Source: Lithobates sylvaticus (taxonomy: Eukaryota > Chordata > Amphibia > Anura > Ranidae). Taken from it: 64,000 bases of DNA. A program made the position numbers and the translations under genes. The notes beneath the pieces are model-generated. The model ran no database searches. It was not told the DNA's origin and was given only the letters and a program-made list of their open reading frames with translations. Of this stretch, positions 45,984-56,556 are shown piece by piece. The stretch is taken from NCBI GenBank assembly GCA_028564925.1, contig CM053029.1, forward strand, positions 39,374,253 to 39,438,252, in the 5' to 3' direction. Position 1 is the first letter of the stretch, and each line of letters opens with the position of its first letter.

Positions 45984-47002
45984 CCGCAAGTGGTTTTTAA
46001 ATGGCTTCTTTTTTTCCTTTAAAAATGTCATTTTGTGCAAGGACAGTTCTAAACACGGGAAACACATGCCACTTCACAGGCATACTTTAGACACCCCCCC
46101 AGGTACCATATTTAAAGGAAAATTTCACTTTTTTTTTTCACTTTATGCATCATTAAAATGACTGCTCCCGAAAAAACGTTAGTTTTTAAAAGTTCTTTTT
46201 GCATTGATATATGTCCCCTGGGGCAGGACCCGGGTCCCCAAACCTGTTTTATGACATTAACATGCATATTGGCCGTTGTAATTAGCACTTTTGATTTCGA
46301 ACGTTCGCGTCCATTATAACGTATAGGGTTCGAAAATTCGCGCGAACTTTCGGTCGGTTCGAAGGTTCTGGTGCGAACCGAACCCGGGGGTGTTCGGCTC
46401 ATCCCTAACTACAACATATCCAAATTTGGAGTTTCTAGCATTAAGTAGCCCCGAGATACGGGGCCCCAAAGTTGGCTCAGAAAATTTTATTCTCTGCTGC
46501 AGAAAAGTGCTTGACATTTTACGACCCGACTTAGGGGCCTCATATCTCTGGGCCACTTGGTGCTAGGAACCCAAGATACAGGGCCCCAAATTCGGTCAAC
46601 TGTGTCCATCTGCAGCAACGTCATTTCGGGACCCTTTGGGTCCAGAGACCCCAAATTGGCTGCAGCTAGGGGGCATCTAGGAACCCTTAACTACCAAGTT
46701 TGAAGTTCAGGGACCTATGGCTGCAAATGGGCACAGTGAGACATGCAAATGGGCACAGTGAGGCTGCAAATGGGCATTGTTGACCCTCTTTTCCACTTAC
46801 ATTTTCTCACCCTAGGCTTATACTCGAGTCAATACGTTTTCCCAGTTTTTTTGTGGTAAAATTAGGTGCCTCGGCTTATATTTGGGTCTGCTTATACTCG
46901 AGTATGTACGGTAAGTAAAAAACTATTTTTTTTTCAATTTTTATCAGATATTTAGGAGCATTTGTATGTAATTTTTTGTTTTAGGGTGGACCTCCGCTTT
47001 AA

Positions 47003-48190
47003 TTTGGAGTATCCTACTAATTCCCTTGTCCTATCCAAGTTCCAAATAAAACATAAAAACACATCTCCTAGACTGGATATTGGAGACAATGAGCAGAAGA
47101 GTGTGTGCACCTGGCTGTGTGAAAATACCCTGTAACTGGCTGTGGAGTAATCAGTGGGAGACTCCGGCAAAATTATTCAAGCAGCTCTTTTAGGGATACC
47201 ACTACATATACCTACACGATGAGAGTGTAAACCACGAGTTTGGAGGGAATTCCTCCTTCACCTAATGCTTTGCTCTGTAATTGATACATTTTGAAAAAGT
47301 AATTAGTTATTTTAGCTAAGTTATGGTGTTTAGAAGGCATTTAAAAGTTCCCTTTTTAATATATTTGCTATTTGACCCCAATATGGTGGTAAGTGGCCCT
47401 AGGGATTATAATTATCGGCCGCAAGATGGTACCTGTTGGCATCATCTACTGGTACTCTATGAACAATTTGTTTCCTGTCAGCATTGAGTTCAGAGGAAAT
47501 TACCTTCCGGGAGCGCTGTATATATGATATGTGCGATGTTGTCACTTAGCCGCACACCCGATGTTATCATATGACGAAACGCGGAGGGATGCACTTGATG
47601 TAACGTCATAATGCACAGTGGCCACATTCCGAATGTTTCTGGATTGGTTTGTGTTGCAGTTTTCTTTCTATGTATGGCACCAAGGGGTGGTTGGAGTTTG
47701 GAGTTGTTCCTGTCTTTTGCTATTCAAGGCTTTGATCCCACAAGCACATATGGCTACTCAAAAAATAGAGTGTCATGGATTTCCCGTAAGGGGTGTGTGT
47801 GTATGTATCGTGTCTCCATGGCACATTGGCAGACTTTTTACTAATATTGATCAGATCACCAATTGTTATAGGTATGATGTGTTGGATGTTCACTTTATTT
47901 ATGATCAGAGTTACACAGAGATTGTTTTTTTTATTGCATGACGCACTTTAGCATGTTTTGTGAGTTTGAATTCACTTTTTATGTATATGTACAATTTAAT
48001 TTGTTTTCCATGTTTATTTGTGACTATGTGCTTATGAATTTATTTGGGTTATTTTCCTTTTCACTTTTGGAGATTTTAAAATGCCACTTAAATCTTACTA
48101 CTTTTTTATGTGTGGCCAATCTTCAGTCAGTTTACTATCAGACTTCTGGGAGCAGAGCAATGATCAGTGGCATGAGCAGTAATAAAGATG
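47003..48190. other. No recognised gene
   Basis: I see no protein domain. A short hammerhead-like remnant lies at 47557-47587: ccgat, then a gttat/atgac stem with a cat loop, then gaaacgcgg. The frames at 47611-47941 have no recognisable motif. Confidence 0.4.
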
Positions 48191-48194
48191 AGTA

Positions 48195-48990
48195 TATTAT
48201 TATTATTATACACGATTTATATAGCGCCAACAGTTTACGCAGCACTTTACAATGTATTGGGGGGACAACACAATTACAGTACAATACAAAAGGTACAGGA
48301 GGGCCCTGCTCGTAGAGCTTACATTCTAAAGGGAGGGGGTGGTGGTACAAAAGGTAATAGCTGCTGAGAATGATTTGATGGGGGGTGGCTCGGGGACAGT
48401 TGTTGTTAGGTGGGTGTGGGATAGGCTTCCCTGAATAAATTAGTTTTCAGGGATCTCTTAAAGGTGGACAGGGTAGGGGCTGATCAGACATAATGGGGCA
48501 GGGAGTTCCAGAGGATGGGAGAGGCTCTGGAGAAGTCCTGAAGGCGAGCATAGGAGGAGGTAACAAGGGAGCTAGAGAGCAGGAGGTCCTGGGAGGGGCG
48601 GAGGGGACAATTTGGGTGATATCTGCAGATGAGGTTGGTGATGTAGACGGGGGCGATGTTGCGGATGGCTTTGTATGTTATGGTTAGCATTTTGAATTTT
48701 ACACGGTGGGGTAGGGGAAGCCAGTGAAGTGATTGGCAGAGAGGGGCGGCAGTCACGGATCTATTAGTGAGGTGTATTAGTCTAGCAGCAGCATTCATAA
48801 TAGACTGAAGGGGGGATAGCCTGCTTAAGGGTAGGCCATTAAGGAGAGAGTTGCAATAGTCAAGGCAGGAAATAATCAAGGAGTGAATGAGTTGCTTTGA
48901 GGTGTCATTAGTTAGGAAGGGTCGAATTCTGGAGATGTTGCGGAGGTGAAGGCGGCAGGATTTAACCCCTTCTTTTGCAGGATATGTGTT
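48195..48990 (-). mobile_element. L2-type LINE 3' fragment
   Basis: The minus strand (48484-49002) encodes the C-terminal region of an L2-group reverse transcriptase: HLRNISRIRPFLTND, SCLDYCNSLLNGLP, MNAAARLIHLTNRS, LHWLPLPHRVKFKMLTITYK and ILWNSLPH. The 3' untranslated part at 48195-48480 holds atttatatagcgccaacagt and a short att repeat tail, typical of L2 ends in frogs. The frame is open through this piece, so the copy is fairly young but 5'-truncated. Confidence 0.88.
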
Positions 48991-49056
48991 TCTGCAGATC
49001 AAAAATACATAATATGGTTATTTTAAGTTTAATTATATATTTTAATGATATATAAC

Positions 49057-49352
49057 TAAAGCTGGCCATAGACGGTTTAAAGCTCGGCCGGTTTAACAGG
49101 AGATTTGAACCATGTATAAACAGGCTGAATGTACGAATGATCAACTTGGGTACAACCAGCCTGCCAGATTTTACATGTGATTATTGCAAGCAGCTGTTAT
49201 AGCTGCTAGGAATAATCACTGTGTTCTCCCGGCAGGGACAGTTTATCCCAACCTGCTGCCATGAGAACACAATGGCTCCACAGGAGGGGGTTCCCCAGTC
49301 AACATTGTCCATGGTTGTAGAAAGAAATTTGATCTGTCTATGGCTAGCCTTA
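49057..49352. mobile_element. MITE ending at the receptor stop codon
   Basis: The ends taaagctggccatagac and gtctatggctagcctta are inverted repeats with a few mismatches. The right-hand TTA (49350-49352) is also the stop codon TAA of the minus-strand olfactory receptor. The TAA/TTA edges fit a PIF/Harbinger-type target. It is non-coding. Confidence 0.6.
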
Positions 49353-50270
49353 GTTTCTGTAAGCTTGAAACTTTCTTATTTGTTTCCCAAAGGCACACCT
49401 TATCTCCTGGCTCCGTAGGCTATAGACAACAGGGTTAAAAAGGGGGGTAATTAAAGTAAAAATTAAGGACAGGCTTTTATTAAGGTTGGCAGAGTAACCA
49501 CTAGATGGTGACCCGTATACAGAAAAGAGAGAACCATAAAAGGCAGAGACAACAAGGAGGTGGGATGTGCAAGTAGAGAAAGCTTTCTGTCTCCCTGTTG
49601 GGGTTGGACTATGAATGATGGTGACAAATATACAGACATAGGTTAAAAATATGAATGCAAACGGGAGAAGTGTGACTGTCACTGAAACTATTAAATCTTG
49701 TACTTTTACAGCAAAAGTGTTTGAACAGGAGAGTTCCAGAAGAACAACTGTATCACAGAAGAAGTGGTCAATGATGTTGGCTTTACAGTAGCACAGCATG
49801 TAGATTTGGGCCGCTAAATTTATGGAGGACATGGTTCCTAAAAACCAAGACCAGAAGACAAGATGATGCTGAAGTCTATTGTTCATAATGGATCTATAAC
49901 GCAAAGGGCAGCAGATTGCCACGTAACGATCGTAGGACATCACTGTGAGTATGAAACACTCAACTGTCTCAGAAACACAAAAGAGGAAAAGTTGAAAGAT
50001 GCAAGGACCTAAGGAAATATTGGATCCATCCTTTTTTAAGACATCGAGCAGAGATGGTACAATACAGGTTGAAACCAATATGTCAGTTGTAGCAAGATGG
50101 CCAAGAAAGAAGTACATTGGAGACTGAAGTTGAGGACTTATTGAGACCAACCCAATAATCAGGAAGTTTCCAGCCACAGTCATCAAAAAAATCCCAAGAA
50201 TTAAACAAAATATGAGGTTCTTAAAGGCACCGAGGTTCTGGTATCCCAAGAGAAAAAAATCTGCACTCAT
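49350..50270 (-). CDS. Olfactory receptor, G-protein-coupled
   Basis: This seven-helix odorant receptor has 306 residues from ATG at 50270. Hallmarks in order are LLGYQN, VAGNFLII (helix 1), PMYFFLGHL (helix 2), MSYDRYVAICCPLRYRSIM (end of helix 3), DHFFCD (loop 2), KAFSTCTSHLLVV (helix 6) and PLFNPVVYSLRS (helix 7). All helices are open. The frame continues upstream of the ATG as C-N-L-W-N-K-T, placing an N-glycosylation sequon just before the Met, and a strong 3' splice site (ttttttcattacttcag, AG at 50293-50292) begins that extension. The true start may therefore lie in an upstream exon. It differs clearly from the receptor at 16765, so the two are not a recent tandem pair. Confidence 0.93.
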   Translation of the reverse strand: MSADFFLLGYQNLGAFKNLIFCLILGIFLMTVAGNFLIIGLVSISPQLQSPMYFFLGHLATTDILVSTCIVPSLLDVLKKDGSNISLGPCIFQLFLFCVSETVECFILTVMSYDRYVAICCPLRYRSIMNNRLQHHLVFWSWFLGTMSSINLAAQIYMLCYCKANIIDHFFCDTVVLLELSCSNTFAVKVQDLIVSVTVTLLPFAFIFLTYVCIFVTIIHSPTPTGRQKAFSTCTSHLLVVSAFYGSLFSVYGSPSSGYSANLNKSLSLIFTLITPLFNPVVYSLRSQEIRCAFGKQIRKFQAYRN

Positions 50271-50556
50271 TGTTTTGTTCCATAAATTACACTGAAGTAA
50301 TGAAAAAAAAAGTCATAAACATGGTACAAATACATTAAAACATTCTGAAAATGCATTTTTTATACATCCAAACTCTTAATTTCAAAGGTGAAGGGGTGAG
50401 GAGTAGACATATAGAACAGAGGAAACTGGGAGGTTTTTTCCAAGGTATCAATACAATGATAGGACCACCTTGCTGCATTTTGTACATACACTGCCCAAAA
50501 AAAAATTAAAGGAACACTTTTAAAACACATCAGATCTCAGTGGGGAAAAATATGTT

Positions 50557-51081
50557 TGTAAGGAAATGTGGAATCACTCTTTAAGGTTATTGCAAGGGAA
50601 TGTAGAGTTACCCTTTAAAATTATAACTTTGTAAGAGTTTTTCTGAGAGAGGTGTGAGACAGGATACGCCTTTTTAGCGATAGCATGTCAGAAATATATT
50701 GCTTGCTACAGAATATTGACCACTGCAGCCAATGTGATAAGGTTATGTGATAAGGTTAAAAATTTGAATTGTGACGATGTGACAAATTGTGATGATGAGT
50801 CTGTCTCTGGGCAGAAATACTATGAATATTCTGCAAGATCAGTATTAATTGTATAACATAAATGCTTGAATGTGATTGGTTGTTCATGGGACATTCCCTA
50901 CAACGCCTTTCTTTGTTACCACATATATTCTGTGAAAGGGGAATAAACAAATTGTATTCTTGATCATCCACACACTGTTTATGGTGTCTATGATTACCCG
51001 ACCGGTCAGAGAGTTTTTCCATTGACCACCAGAGTCCAGCTCGAGCAAAGGGAAAGAGGGGCTGAAACAGACAACCTTACA
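50557..51081. mobile_element. Solo LTR inside Tc1
   Basis: A block of 525 bp begins TGTAAGG and ends CCTTACA, perfect 7-bp inverted ends. It is flanked by an exact 5-bp duplication, ATGTT (50552-50556 and 51082-51086). It contains a CCAAT-type gattggttg at about 50873 and an AATAAA at about 50942. No coding region is present, which is how an endogenous retrovirus or Gypsy-like element looks after its two LTRs recombine. Confidence 0.75.
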
Positions 51082-52293
51082 ATGTTGGATATCAATACTG
51101 ATATGGACTGAGTAATGTGTTAGGAACAAAAGGATGCCACATCGTTTGATCGAAATGATCAACCTACAGATGGCTGAATTTAAAGACACTCCGAAAATCA
51201 AAGTGAAAAAAAATTATGCAGCAGGCTAGTCCATTTTGCTGAAATTGTATTGCAGCAACTCAAAATGGCACACAGTAGTTTGTATAGCCCCCACGTGCTT
51301 GTATGCATGCCTGACAACATCGGGGCATGCTCCTCATGAAATGATGGATGGTGTCCTGGGGTATTTCCTCTCAGATCTGGACCAGGGAATTACTGAGCAC
51401 CTGAATAGACTGAAGTGAAACATGGTGGCGTCGGATGGACTGAAACATAATGTCCCAGAGGTGTTCTATTCGATTTTAGTCAGGCGAGAGTAGGGACCAT
51501 TTACTGGTTTCAATTCCTTAATCCTCCAGGAACCGGTTGCATACTTTTGCCACATGAGGCCCGGCATTGTCGTGCACCAGGAGGAACCCAGGACCCACTG
51601 CACCAGCATAGGGTCTGACAATGGGTCCAAGGAATCCATCCCGATACCCAATAGAAGTTAGGGTGCCATTGCCTAGCCTGTAGAGGTCTGTGTATCCCTC
51701 CATGGATATGCCTCCCCAGACCATCACTGACCCACCACCAAACCCGTCATTCTGAACAATGTTACAGACTCCACAGCTTCTCCAGACCCTTTCACCGCTG
51801 TCACATGTGCTCAGGGTGAACCTACTATCATCTGTGAAAAACACAGGGGTCCAGTGGTGGACCTGCCAATTCAGGCATTCAATGGCAAATGCCAATCAAG
51901 CTTCACGGTGCCAGGCAGTGAGCACAGGGCGCACTAGAAGACGTCGGGCCCTCAGGCCACCCTCATGAAGTCTGTTTCTGATTGTTTGGTCAGAGACATT
52001 CACCCCAGTGGCCTGCTGGAGTTCATTTTGTAGGGCTCTGTCAGTGATCATTGTGTTCCTCCTGGCACAAATGAGCAGATACTGGTCCTGCTGATGAGTT
52101 AAGGACCTTCTACGGCCCCGCCCGGCTGTCCTAGAGTAACTGCCTGTCTCATGGAATCTCCTCCATGCTTTTGAGACTGTGCTGGGAGACACAGCAAACC
52201 TTCTGGCAATGGCACGTATTAATGTGCCATCCTGGAGGAGTTCGACTGCCTGTGCAACCTCTATACCAGGAGTTTAATTGACTTGATGCTATA

Positions 52294-52708
52294 GGGCTCT
52301 TTCAAAGGGGGCGGATCAGTGCAGATCCGCCCCGTGGATAGCCGCTTGCTCAGCGGGGATCGCCGGAGCGATCTCCACTGAGCAGGAAGATGACAGGTCC
52401 GTCTCTGCACTCAGTGCAGGGACGGACCTGTCAGAGCGCTGCTCTCCCCTATGGGAGATCGGGTGACGACGGACCGTAGAGTCCGTCGTCATCCGATCCG
52501 CTCTGCAGACGGATGAAAAAATGGGGTTTTCCTCCGTCTGCAGAAACGGAGCATAGCGAGCACGGACGAGAGCGGGTGTCAGTGGATGCTCATCCGCTGA
52601 CACCCGCTATCCCATAGGGATACATGTATGTCCGTTTTTCATCCTAAAACGGAAGGATGAAAAACGGACATACAAACGGACATACGGTCCGTCAGTGTGA
52701 AAGAGCCC
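52294..52708. mobile_element. MITE with GGGCTCTTTCA ends
   Basis: The ends GGGCTCTTTCA and GTGTGAAAGAGCCC are flanked by ATA on both sides (52291-52293 and 52709-52711). The Tc1 reads across as gatgctatactctg. The interior is made of short inverted repeats around ggacggacctgtca and ggatgaaaaacggacatac. It is non-coding. Confidence 0.75.
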
Positions 52709-52771
52709 ATACTCTGATTAAAAAGTGTTCCTTTAATTTTTTCTCTTTATTTTTTTTTTATGAGCAATGTA

Positions 52772-53160
52772 TAATACTTAGCAGTCTTTTTAGTTAGCAC
52801 TTCATGCATGAAACATGTCATGATGGTCTTATGTGAACCTTTGAAACAAAACTTCCAGTTTCCTTCATTCTCCTTGTAGCAGGACTGTTGAGCTGGAGAA
52901 GCCTGAAAGGGGTAGATGCTTGCCGTGTCCACTTTCTCATCTAAGCCTTAAATAATTATAAATGTTTAATTTCAATAACTTTTTATATGCCTGGTCATAA
53001 GTAGTCCTACAATTGATCTTATTAAAGCAGACCTTGCATTACCTGATGTTAATATTTATTTTTAAATAATAAAAATAAATGTCAATAATAATACAATTTC
53101 TAATAACTAAAAGGTATAAGATGACTAAATAATAAAATATAGGTAAAAAATAATAATTAA
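52772..53160. other. No recognised gene
   Basis: AT-rich sequence with ataataaat stretches. I see nothing I can name. Confidence 0.35.
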
Positions 53161-53171
53161 TAAATAAATGA

Positions 53172-54090
53172 CCTTGCTCATCCATGTCTTTATGGACCTT
53201 GTTTTGTGCACTGGTCCAAATTATTTGGTGGAGGGAGGATTATGGTGTGGGGTTGTTTTTCAGGGGTTGGGCTTGGCCCCTTAGTTCCAGTTAAAGGAAC
53301 TCTTAAGGTGTCAGCATAATAAAGCCCCATACACACGCGCGGATTATCCGAGGACCAGGTCCGTCAGACCATGTCCGTCATACTTTGTCTGATGTTGGTT
53401 TTGCGTACACACGGTCGGACAAAGTTGTCGGAAAATCCGATCATTCTGAATGTGGTGACGTTTGTTGCCTACGACGGGACTACGTAGAGGCTAGTAGCCA
53501 ATAGCTTTTGTCTTGTAATGTGATCTGAGCATGCGTAGCACTTTGTCCGGTCGGACTACCATACACACGATCGGATTTGGTGTGATCGGACCGTGTTGTC
53601 GGAAAATCTATCCAGCAGGAGATAGGACTTTGTCCGTCGGACAATACGACGTACACTGTCCGATGGTGCATACACACGGTCTGATTTTTCAACAACATTG
53701 TCCGATCGGACAGAATCCATGCGAAAATCCGACCGTGTGTATGGGGCTTAAGACATTTTGGACAATTTCATGGGGGGTGGCTCCTTCCTGTCCCAACATG
53801 ATTGCGCGCCAGTGTACAAAGCAAGGTCCATAAAGACATGGATGAGTGAATTTGGACTGGAGGAACTTGACTGGCCTGCACCTCAACCCGATAGAACACT
53901 TTTGGGATGAATTTGAGTGGAGACTGCGAGCCAGTCCTTCTCCTCCAATATCAGTGCCTGACCTCACAAATGCGCTTCTGGAAGAATGGTCAAACATTCC
54001 CATAGACACACTCCTAAACCTTGTGGACGGCCTTCCCAGAAGAGTTAAAGCTGTTATAGATGCAAAGGGTGAGCCATTTCAATATTGAAC
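53172..54090 (+). mobile_element. Tc1-like fragment split by a Harbinger-like MITE
   Basis: The left part (about 53215-53319) reads GGRIMVWGCFSG-type text. The right part (53752-54090) reads on + as the C-terminal end of a transposase, with LHLNPIEHFWDEFEWRLRA (catalytic Glu) and ALLEEWSNIP. The first 45 bases (tcatccatgtctttatggac) are the mirror of 53822-53850, so the left edge is an inverted duplication. The HTH half is missing. Confidence 0.78.
53323..53748 (-). mobile_element. PIF/Harbinger-like MITE, copy 4
   Basis: It runs from agccccatacacacgcgcgg to gaccgtgtgtatggggct and is flanked by TAA on both sides (53320-53322 and 53749-53751). It is the reverse of copy 1 and is the best copy for defining the ends and the 3-bp target. 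Confidence 0.85.
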
Positions 54091-54763
54091 CCTGCGGACT
54101 AAGAAAAAAAAAAAAAAAGAAAGAAAAAACTTTGGTTGAAAAAAGTATGGTATTTACACAGGTCAATGTCTAGCATAATTTGCATTAATAAAAAGGGTGA
54201 TTCTTTACCACACATACTGCAGTATACTCTACAGTCTGCCCATGCTGTCAAGGTTTGCTAAAAATGTATTAGGGGGTGTATCATCCCAAAAGCCAAATTT
54301 TCGCAGTAGGTAAGAATAAGTAAGGACAGGGAATTTGCTACTGGAAGGATCACACTGTGAAAATAAAGTATAATAAAAAACACAAAATCGTAAAATATAA
54401 TATATACGATATAGCGACTCAGAAATATGAAATATACACGGTATATTATTAGTATGTTTAATAATTTAATTTTTTGTCAAATTTGTATTGATTGCAGAAA
54501 AATCAAAATAGAGGTACCTTTAAATTGTGTAGTTGAGAGATCATCTTTTAAGAATTTTAATCTCCTTGTGTATAGAAAATCTGTTCAGTAAGAAACAAGT
54601 GAAACTGCAGCTCATGCCCATGCCTCCAAACATTACGAAAGGAGAGGATCAGTCAAGAGTCATCTTTATACATACTCAGAACACCAAGAGAACAGTAATT
54701 GCTGGACTATAGGGACCTTGCTACAGTCCCAGAAAAATTATTAGAGAGAAACAAAAAAAAAAT

Positions 54764-54801
<38 letters not shown>

Positions 54802-55025
54802 TGTTTACATAAAAAATAAATAAATAAAATAAATACCTCTTTTCTGGTAAAGTTCAGTAGGAATTTCAGTTCAACTCAGTAGGAAAAGAGTGCATTAGCA
54901 AGCAAGGGGCTGCAAAGTGCCAGGGGAAGGAGTAAAAGGGCAGATTAGCAACATTATAAAAAGAATGGCCTGCAGTATACTCTTGAGCATGTAGACAGGT
55001 CCCCTACAACTGTATCAGTTAGCTA
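54091..55025. other. No recognised gene; TA microsatellite
   Basis: AT-rich sequence with a (ta)n run at about 54770-54795. I see no domain or terminal repeat. Confidence 0.4.
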
Positions 55026-55565
55026 GTGATGATTATGGTCACAGAGAGGCTGCATTGATGGACACAGAGAGGCTGCTATTATGGGCACAGAGAGGCTGCT
55101 ATTACGGGCACAGAGAGGCTGCTATTACGGGCACAGAGAGGCTGCTATTACGGGCACAGAGAGGCTGTGATAATGGGCACAGTGAGGCGGAATTGATGGG
55201 CACATTGAGGCTGCAATTATGGTCACAGAGAGGCTGCATTTATGGGCACAGTGAGAAGGCATTGATGGGCACAGTGAGAAGGCATTGATGGGCACAGTGA
55301 GAAGGCATTGATGGGCACAGGGAAGCTGCAATTATTGGCACAGGGAAGCTGCAATTATGGGCACAGGTAGGCTGCTATTATGGGCATAGAGAGGCGGCAT
55401 TGATGGGCACAGTGAGGCGGCATTGATGGGCACAGTGAGGCGGCATTGAGGGGCACAGAGAGGCAGCATTGAGGTGCACAGTGTGGTGGCATTGATGGGC
55501 ACAGTGTGGGTGCAATTATGGGCACAGTGAGGCAGCATTGATGGGCACTGGTGAGACTGCATTGA
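55026..55565. repeat. About 23-bp satellite (gggcacagagaggctgctatt)
   Basis: Units of gggcacagagaggctgctat and variants (gtgaggcggcattgatgggc) repeat more than twenty times. The frames on both strands are repeat read-through. Confidence 0.9.
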
Positions 55566-55935
55566 TCTCTTGTTTAATGTCTGCAGTCTCTGACCATCTT
55601 TAGTACGATGTCCTCAGTCTCTAACCATCGCCTGCATCATGTCCTCAGTCTCTAACCATTTGTTGTGTTATATCATGTCTGCAGTCTCTGAGGGGAGTTT
55701 GCTTAATTAGCAATGGTATTGGTAATATGTAGCAGGAAGAGGGTTAATGCACTGTCACTGATGTATTAGTATATATTCTATCGTCTGTAGCCGCTGTAGC
55801 TTTTCACAGCTGGGGCCCCCGTGCAATTTTTTATCTTCGCTCTGGGCACTGAATGACCTTGTCCTGGCCCTGTCCATGGGAAAAACCAGCATGGACTACT
55901 ACCTTGTAGAGGTATGCCTGGGAAGTCAATCAATT
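55566..55935. other. No recognised gene
   Basis: A few tcagtctctaaccat repeats (55580-55690), then plain sequence. No coding potential is seen. Confidence 0.35.
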
Positions 55936-56045
55936 GTAGTTACATAGTTAGTAAGGTTGAATAAAGACACCAGTCCATCCAGTACAAACCTGAGTGAGTG
56001 TGGGTGCGTGTCTACAATTGACCCTATTCCTGTACATTGTGTATT
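55936..56045 (-). mobile_element. V-SINE 3' fragment
   Basis: The reverse complement reads aatgtacaggaatagggtca, then a acaattgtagacac-like block, then gtctttattcaaccttactaact, matching 26960-27045 of the SINE. Only the 3' part remains. An L2-like tail (atatagcgccatcaattta) follows at 56070. Confidence 0.75.
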
Positions 56046-56150
56046 ATATTATTATTTATTTAAGGTATCCATATAGCGCCATCAATTTAAAGTTAGGGTC
56101 AGGATATAGGACTCTGATCACAATGAACTGTATTGCTGAAAACTAACTAT

Positions 56151-56556
56151 TTAAAGTGGAGGGGCACCCTGGAAAAAAAAAAAAAAAAATGTAAAATAAA
56201 AAAAAAATATTTTTTTTTTACTTACCAGAAATGGCTGTTGCTAGGCAGATTGTCCCAATCTGCCTCTTCCTGTTCCGCGGCGCTGTTCTCTCTTCTGCTC
56301 CGAGCGCCGTCTTCTAGTGAATGGGGCACGGTGTGTTATGGGAACTGTGTCCCACAACACATCGCGTTCCCCATTCACAAAGCGCAGAGCGACGACTCGC
56401 TGCCCGTTTCCCTTACTGAGGAGGGACATCTCGGCCTCCACGACCGACATTGCGGGCACCCTGGGAGGCTAAGTGTACTTATTAAAAGTCAGCAGCTACC
56501 TTTTTTTAGCTGCTGACTTTTAAATTTTTAGTTTTTTTGCTGAACCACCGCTTTAA
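56151..56556 (-). mobile_element. TTAA MITE, free copy of the nest's outermost element
   Basis: It runs from TTAAAGTGGAGGGGCACCC to gaaccaccgctttaa, with TTAA at 56151-56154 and 56553-56556. In reverse it matches 35282-35576 joined to 46914-47002. It lacks the TA-type insertion: at 56219-56245 it reads ttacttaccagaaatggctg, the empty site. The gtcagcagctacctttttt hairpin is conserved. Confidence 0.82.

Larger units (their letters stand above)
35773..46407 (+). mobile_element. 10.6-kb hAT transposon, nearly intact
   Basis: The ends are TAGGGATGGGCC on the left and GGCTCATCCCTA on the right, flanked by an exact 8-bp duplication ACTACAAC (35765-35772 and 46408-46415). The order is: hairpin-rich 5' end, TATA box at 36079, minisatellite 36240-40816, BED-finger transposase 40824-44032, a ten-unit 145-bp array 44150-45590, a truncated MITE 45602-45983, and a 3' end shared with 5440-5887. 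Most hAT elements are 2-5 kb, so the length is unusual and comes from tandem repeats. Clean duplications and a nearly open transposase suggest recent movement. Confidence 0.92.
35577..46913. mobile_element. Second-level element, TA target
   Basis: The ends CCGTATATACTCGAGTATAA (from 35579) and its mirror, closing at 46911, are flanked by TA on each side. The copy at 56151 shows the unfilled site, ccatttctggTAagtaaaa, so the TA duplication is directly supported. Without the hAT it would be about 690 bp. It is non-coding, with internal repeats of a ccccgagatacgggg block. The TA target fits Tc1/mariner-type mobilisation. Confidence 0.8.
35279..47002. mobile_element. Outermost element of a four-deep nest (TTAA type)
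   Basis: The left end is aaagcggaggtccagttg at about 35282. The right end is gggtggacctccgctttaa, with TTAA at 46999-47002, and the left TTAA is decayed to TCAA. Once inner insertions are set aside, this is a MITE of about 390 bp with a gtcagcagctatagctgctg hairpin near its left end. A free copy in reverse orientation lies at 56151-56556. Its interior matches up to ccatttctgg, where the next element enters. The TTAA target suggests a Kolobok or piggyBac-type source. Confidence 0.8.
50487..52771 (-). mobile_element. Tc1-like transposon with an LTR and a MITE inserted
   Basis: The ends are tacactgcccaaaaaaaaat at 50487 and a matching agtgttcctttaatttttt to about 52771. The minus-strand transposase is nearly whole. 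An HTH part runs 52192-51896 (MSPSTVSKAWRRFHETGS, RGRRRSLTHQQDQYLL). It is followed, in the same frame after a single TGA, by a DDE part at 51895-51518: FTDDSRFTL (first Asp), GGGSVMVWGGIS and LLVHDNAGPH (second Asp). The Glu region downstream is frameshifted (about 51470). The TGA at 51898-51896 probably comes from CGA by CpG decay. Confidence 0.87.

Noticed and set aside
46315-46407. Palindromic ttcgaa/cgcgaa text as a separate element
   Set aside because: It is the hAT 3' terminal region, shown by the match to 5780-5887 and the 8-bp duplication.
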